This document shows positions 33,600 through 34,717 of a stretch of DNA of 34,717 nucleotides, piece after piece. The DNA is from an uncultured Lactobacillus sp. (GTDB lineage Bacteria; Bacillota; Bacilli; Lactobacillales; Lactobacillaceae). Positions within the stretch are counted from its first letter, which is position 1, and each line of letters begins with the position of its first letter. The stretch lies in the NCBI GenBank assembly GCA_946479925.1, contig CAMLHK010000009.1, positions 1 through 34,717 on the forward strand, given 5' to 3'. The notes under the pieces were generated by a model, which ran no database searches, had not been told where the DNA came from, and was given only the letters and a program-made list of their open reading frames with translations. Both the position numbers and the translations under genes were made by a program.

Positions 33600-34717
33600 T
33601 TATTCAAAAGCTGTTTGCTTTACAAATTGTCCATTACCAACCGAGTAGTAAGCTTTCCCTTGGATTATAGTAACCTCACCATAAGTGCGAATGTTATCAC
33701 CAACACTAATAGTCACCTTACCAATACGCTTACCTGTATTATTGTAAACATCTGCCTTGGTAGTCAATACTCGAGATGTCCCCGTTAGCTCATCACTATC
33801 AAGATATTGATTATCACCAATTTCAATGAACATACGACCATTAATATTCCGAGTTTCACCTGTTGCCACTCGCGATCCAACTGATAAAACAACTTGATCT
33901 TTTTGTTGCCCTTCACTGTTATAAAGTCTAGCACTATGGTTCAACACTGCATTTGCAACAACACCGTCAGCTAATGTTTCATTTACCTCTTTGTTAGTTG
34001 TGCCAAAGTTAACAGCCTTAACATAGCGATTCACATCGATAGTATAAAATTCTTTGTCATCAAACCTAACTGGATCTCCATAAGTATCAACTTCCGTGTT
34101 TCTTTTAAGTAATTGACTGCCTATACGTTTCCCCTCTTTGTTATAAACAAATGAGTTCTTCAATAAGATTCGTTTTTGAGCATTAACATTATTAGCAGCA
34201 ATATATAAACCGTTATCAATCAAATAGAACTCGCGTCCACCAATTATTTCTGTTCCATAAGTACTGAATACTGATCCTTTTTGAGCAACCATCAAGTTTG
34301 CGCGCTTGCCTTCTCCGTTGTAGAAGTATGAATCATGCATAATCTCTCTTTCAATTGCTTTAGAAGTATCTAGAGTTTCTTTATCTACAAAAGCCTTTGC
34401 GGTATTTCCTAAAAATTCTAAGTTCCTGGAATCAGAATTTTTTGCACTTGTAAGTTCATGGCTATTTAATTCCAGTGATCCACTATCTGAGTAGTTAGAC
34501 TCAAAATCATCCGATTTTGGTAAAATGCTGTCTGTATCCTCAGACTTTAATTCGTTTGATTCTGCTGCTTTGATATCCGTTTCAACCAACTCTAAGTCGT
34601 TTGCTTTGGTTGAATTGCTATTTGTATTCTCGGCCTTTAATTCGCTTGATTCTGCTGCTTTAATATCCGTTTCAACCAACTCTAAGTCGTTTGCTTTGGT
34701 TGAATTGCTATTTGTAT
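33600..34717 (-). CDS. SLAP-domain surface protein, N-terminus outside window
   Basis: The frame is open from the right edge to a stop at 33600, about 370 residues, and its true start is beyond the window. The C-terminal ~240 residues contain four repeats of about 55 residues, each with a pattern like YNxEGKR-xxVxxGxxxxTYGE-xxI-GxxFYxIGxxxYV (e.g. VYNKEGKRIGSQLLKRNTEV). This is the SLAP/S-layer-associated repeat that anchors proteins to the wall of acidophilus-group lactobacilli. The preceding segment is acidic, Ser/Thr/Asn/Asp/Glu-rich and partly made of a 30-residue tandem repeat. It is secreted or cell-wall bound; function of the missing N-terminus unknown. No clear terminator follows. Confidence 0.88.
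   Translation of the reverse strand, partial: TNSNSTKANDLELVETDIKAAESSELKAENTNSNSTKANDLELVETDIKAAESNELKSEDTDSILPKSDDFESNYSDSGSLELNSHELTSAKNSDSRNLEFLGNTAKAFVDKETLDTSKAIEREIMHDSYFYNGEGKRANLMVAQKGSVFSTYGTEIIGGREFYLIDNGLYIAANNVNAQKRILLKNSFVYNKEGKRIGSQLLKRNTEVDTYGDPVRFDDKEFYTIDVNRYVKAVNFGTTNKEVNETLADGVVANAVLNHSARLYNSEGQQKDQVVLSVGSRVATGETRNINGRMFIEIGDNQYLDSDELTGTSRVLTTKADVYNNTGKRIGKVTISVGDNIRTYGEVTIIQGKAYYSVGNGQFVKQTAFE
34525..34717. repeat. 90-bp tandem repeat in the surface protein
   Basis: The unit starting TCTAAGTCGTTTGCTTTGGT at 34591 recurs at 34681, an exact 90-bp period (30 codons), with an older diverged copy before it (34525-34590). It encodes units around ETDIKAAESSELKAE. The array continues beyond the right edge, so its copy number is unknown and is probably variable between strains. 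Confidence 0.8.

Overview
The window looks like chromosomal DNA of a Lactobacillus of the acidophilus/delbrueckii branch. The evidence is low-GC DNA, strong AGGAGG-type ribosome binding sites, the block rpmG-secE-nusG-rplK-rplA-rplJ, a cysteine aminopeptidase PepC, a cellobiose-type PTS operon, and a large protein with repeated C-terminal SLAP (S-layer anchoring) domains. No rRNA, tRNA, CRISPR array, complete insertion sequence or prophage was seen. Almost everything is transcribed on the minus strand. The plus-strand genes are a GNAT-like gene, pepC, a HAD-like gene, a DJ-1 family gene, an ABC transporter relic and a gntR gene.

Region 1 (1-13.4 kb) is conserved core. It starts with the 5' end of rplJ behind a typical L10 leader with an attenuator. 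Next is the phosphate uptake operon pstS-pstC-pstA-pstB-pstB-phoU, then the ribosomal and transcription cluster rpmG-secE, nusG, rplK-rplA. A 72-residue protein of unknown function and a SigH/ComX-like sigma factor follow. They are preceded in transcription by overlapping genes cysS-mrnC-rlmB, and before that gltX with its own promoter. nusG appears to have its own promoter followed by an intrinsic terminator just before its ribosome binding site, a possible attenuation switch.

Region 2 (13.4-23.1 kb) holds dut-radA, a degenerate GNAT-like gene, pepC, a T4-polynucleotide-kinase-like ATPase with an unassigned C-terminal half, two histidine-phosphatase-fold proteins, a small membrane protein, a CDF metal exporter, a TauE/SafE permease, a HAD-fold protein that lacks its catalytic residues, and a DJ-1/PfpI protein.

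Region 3 (23.1-29.7 kb) is accessory. One compact ABC ATPase is followed by three tandem paralogous permeases with large, charged outer loops; this is the best candidate here for a poorly described system. Upstream lie about 1.6 kb of decayed DNA. It contains the relic of an ABC exporter (lost start codon, frameshifts, internal deletion, degraded H-loop) flanked by two copies of the same hairpin sequence, then an unexplained stretch rich in palindromes, then a small secreted protein.

Region 4 (29.8-34.7 kb) is a beta-glucoside operon (6-phospho-beta-glucosidase plus PTS EIIC) with a cre site and a divergent GntR/UTRA regulator whose likely operators lie in the shared promoter region. The window ends inside a surface protein with four SLAP-like repeats and a 90-bp tandem repeat.
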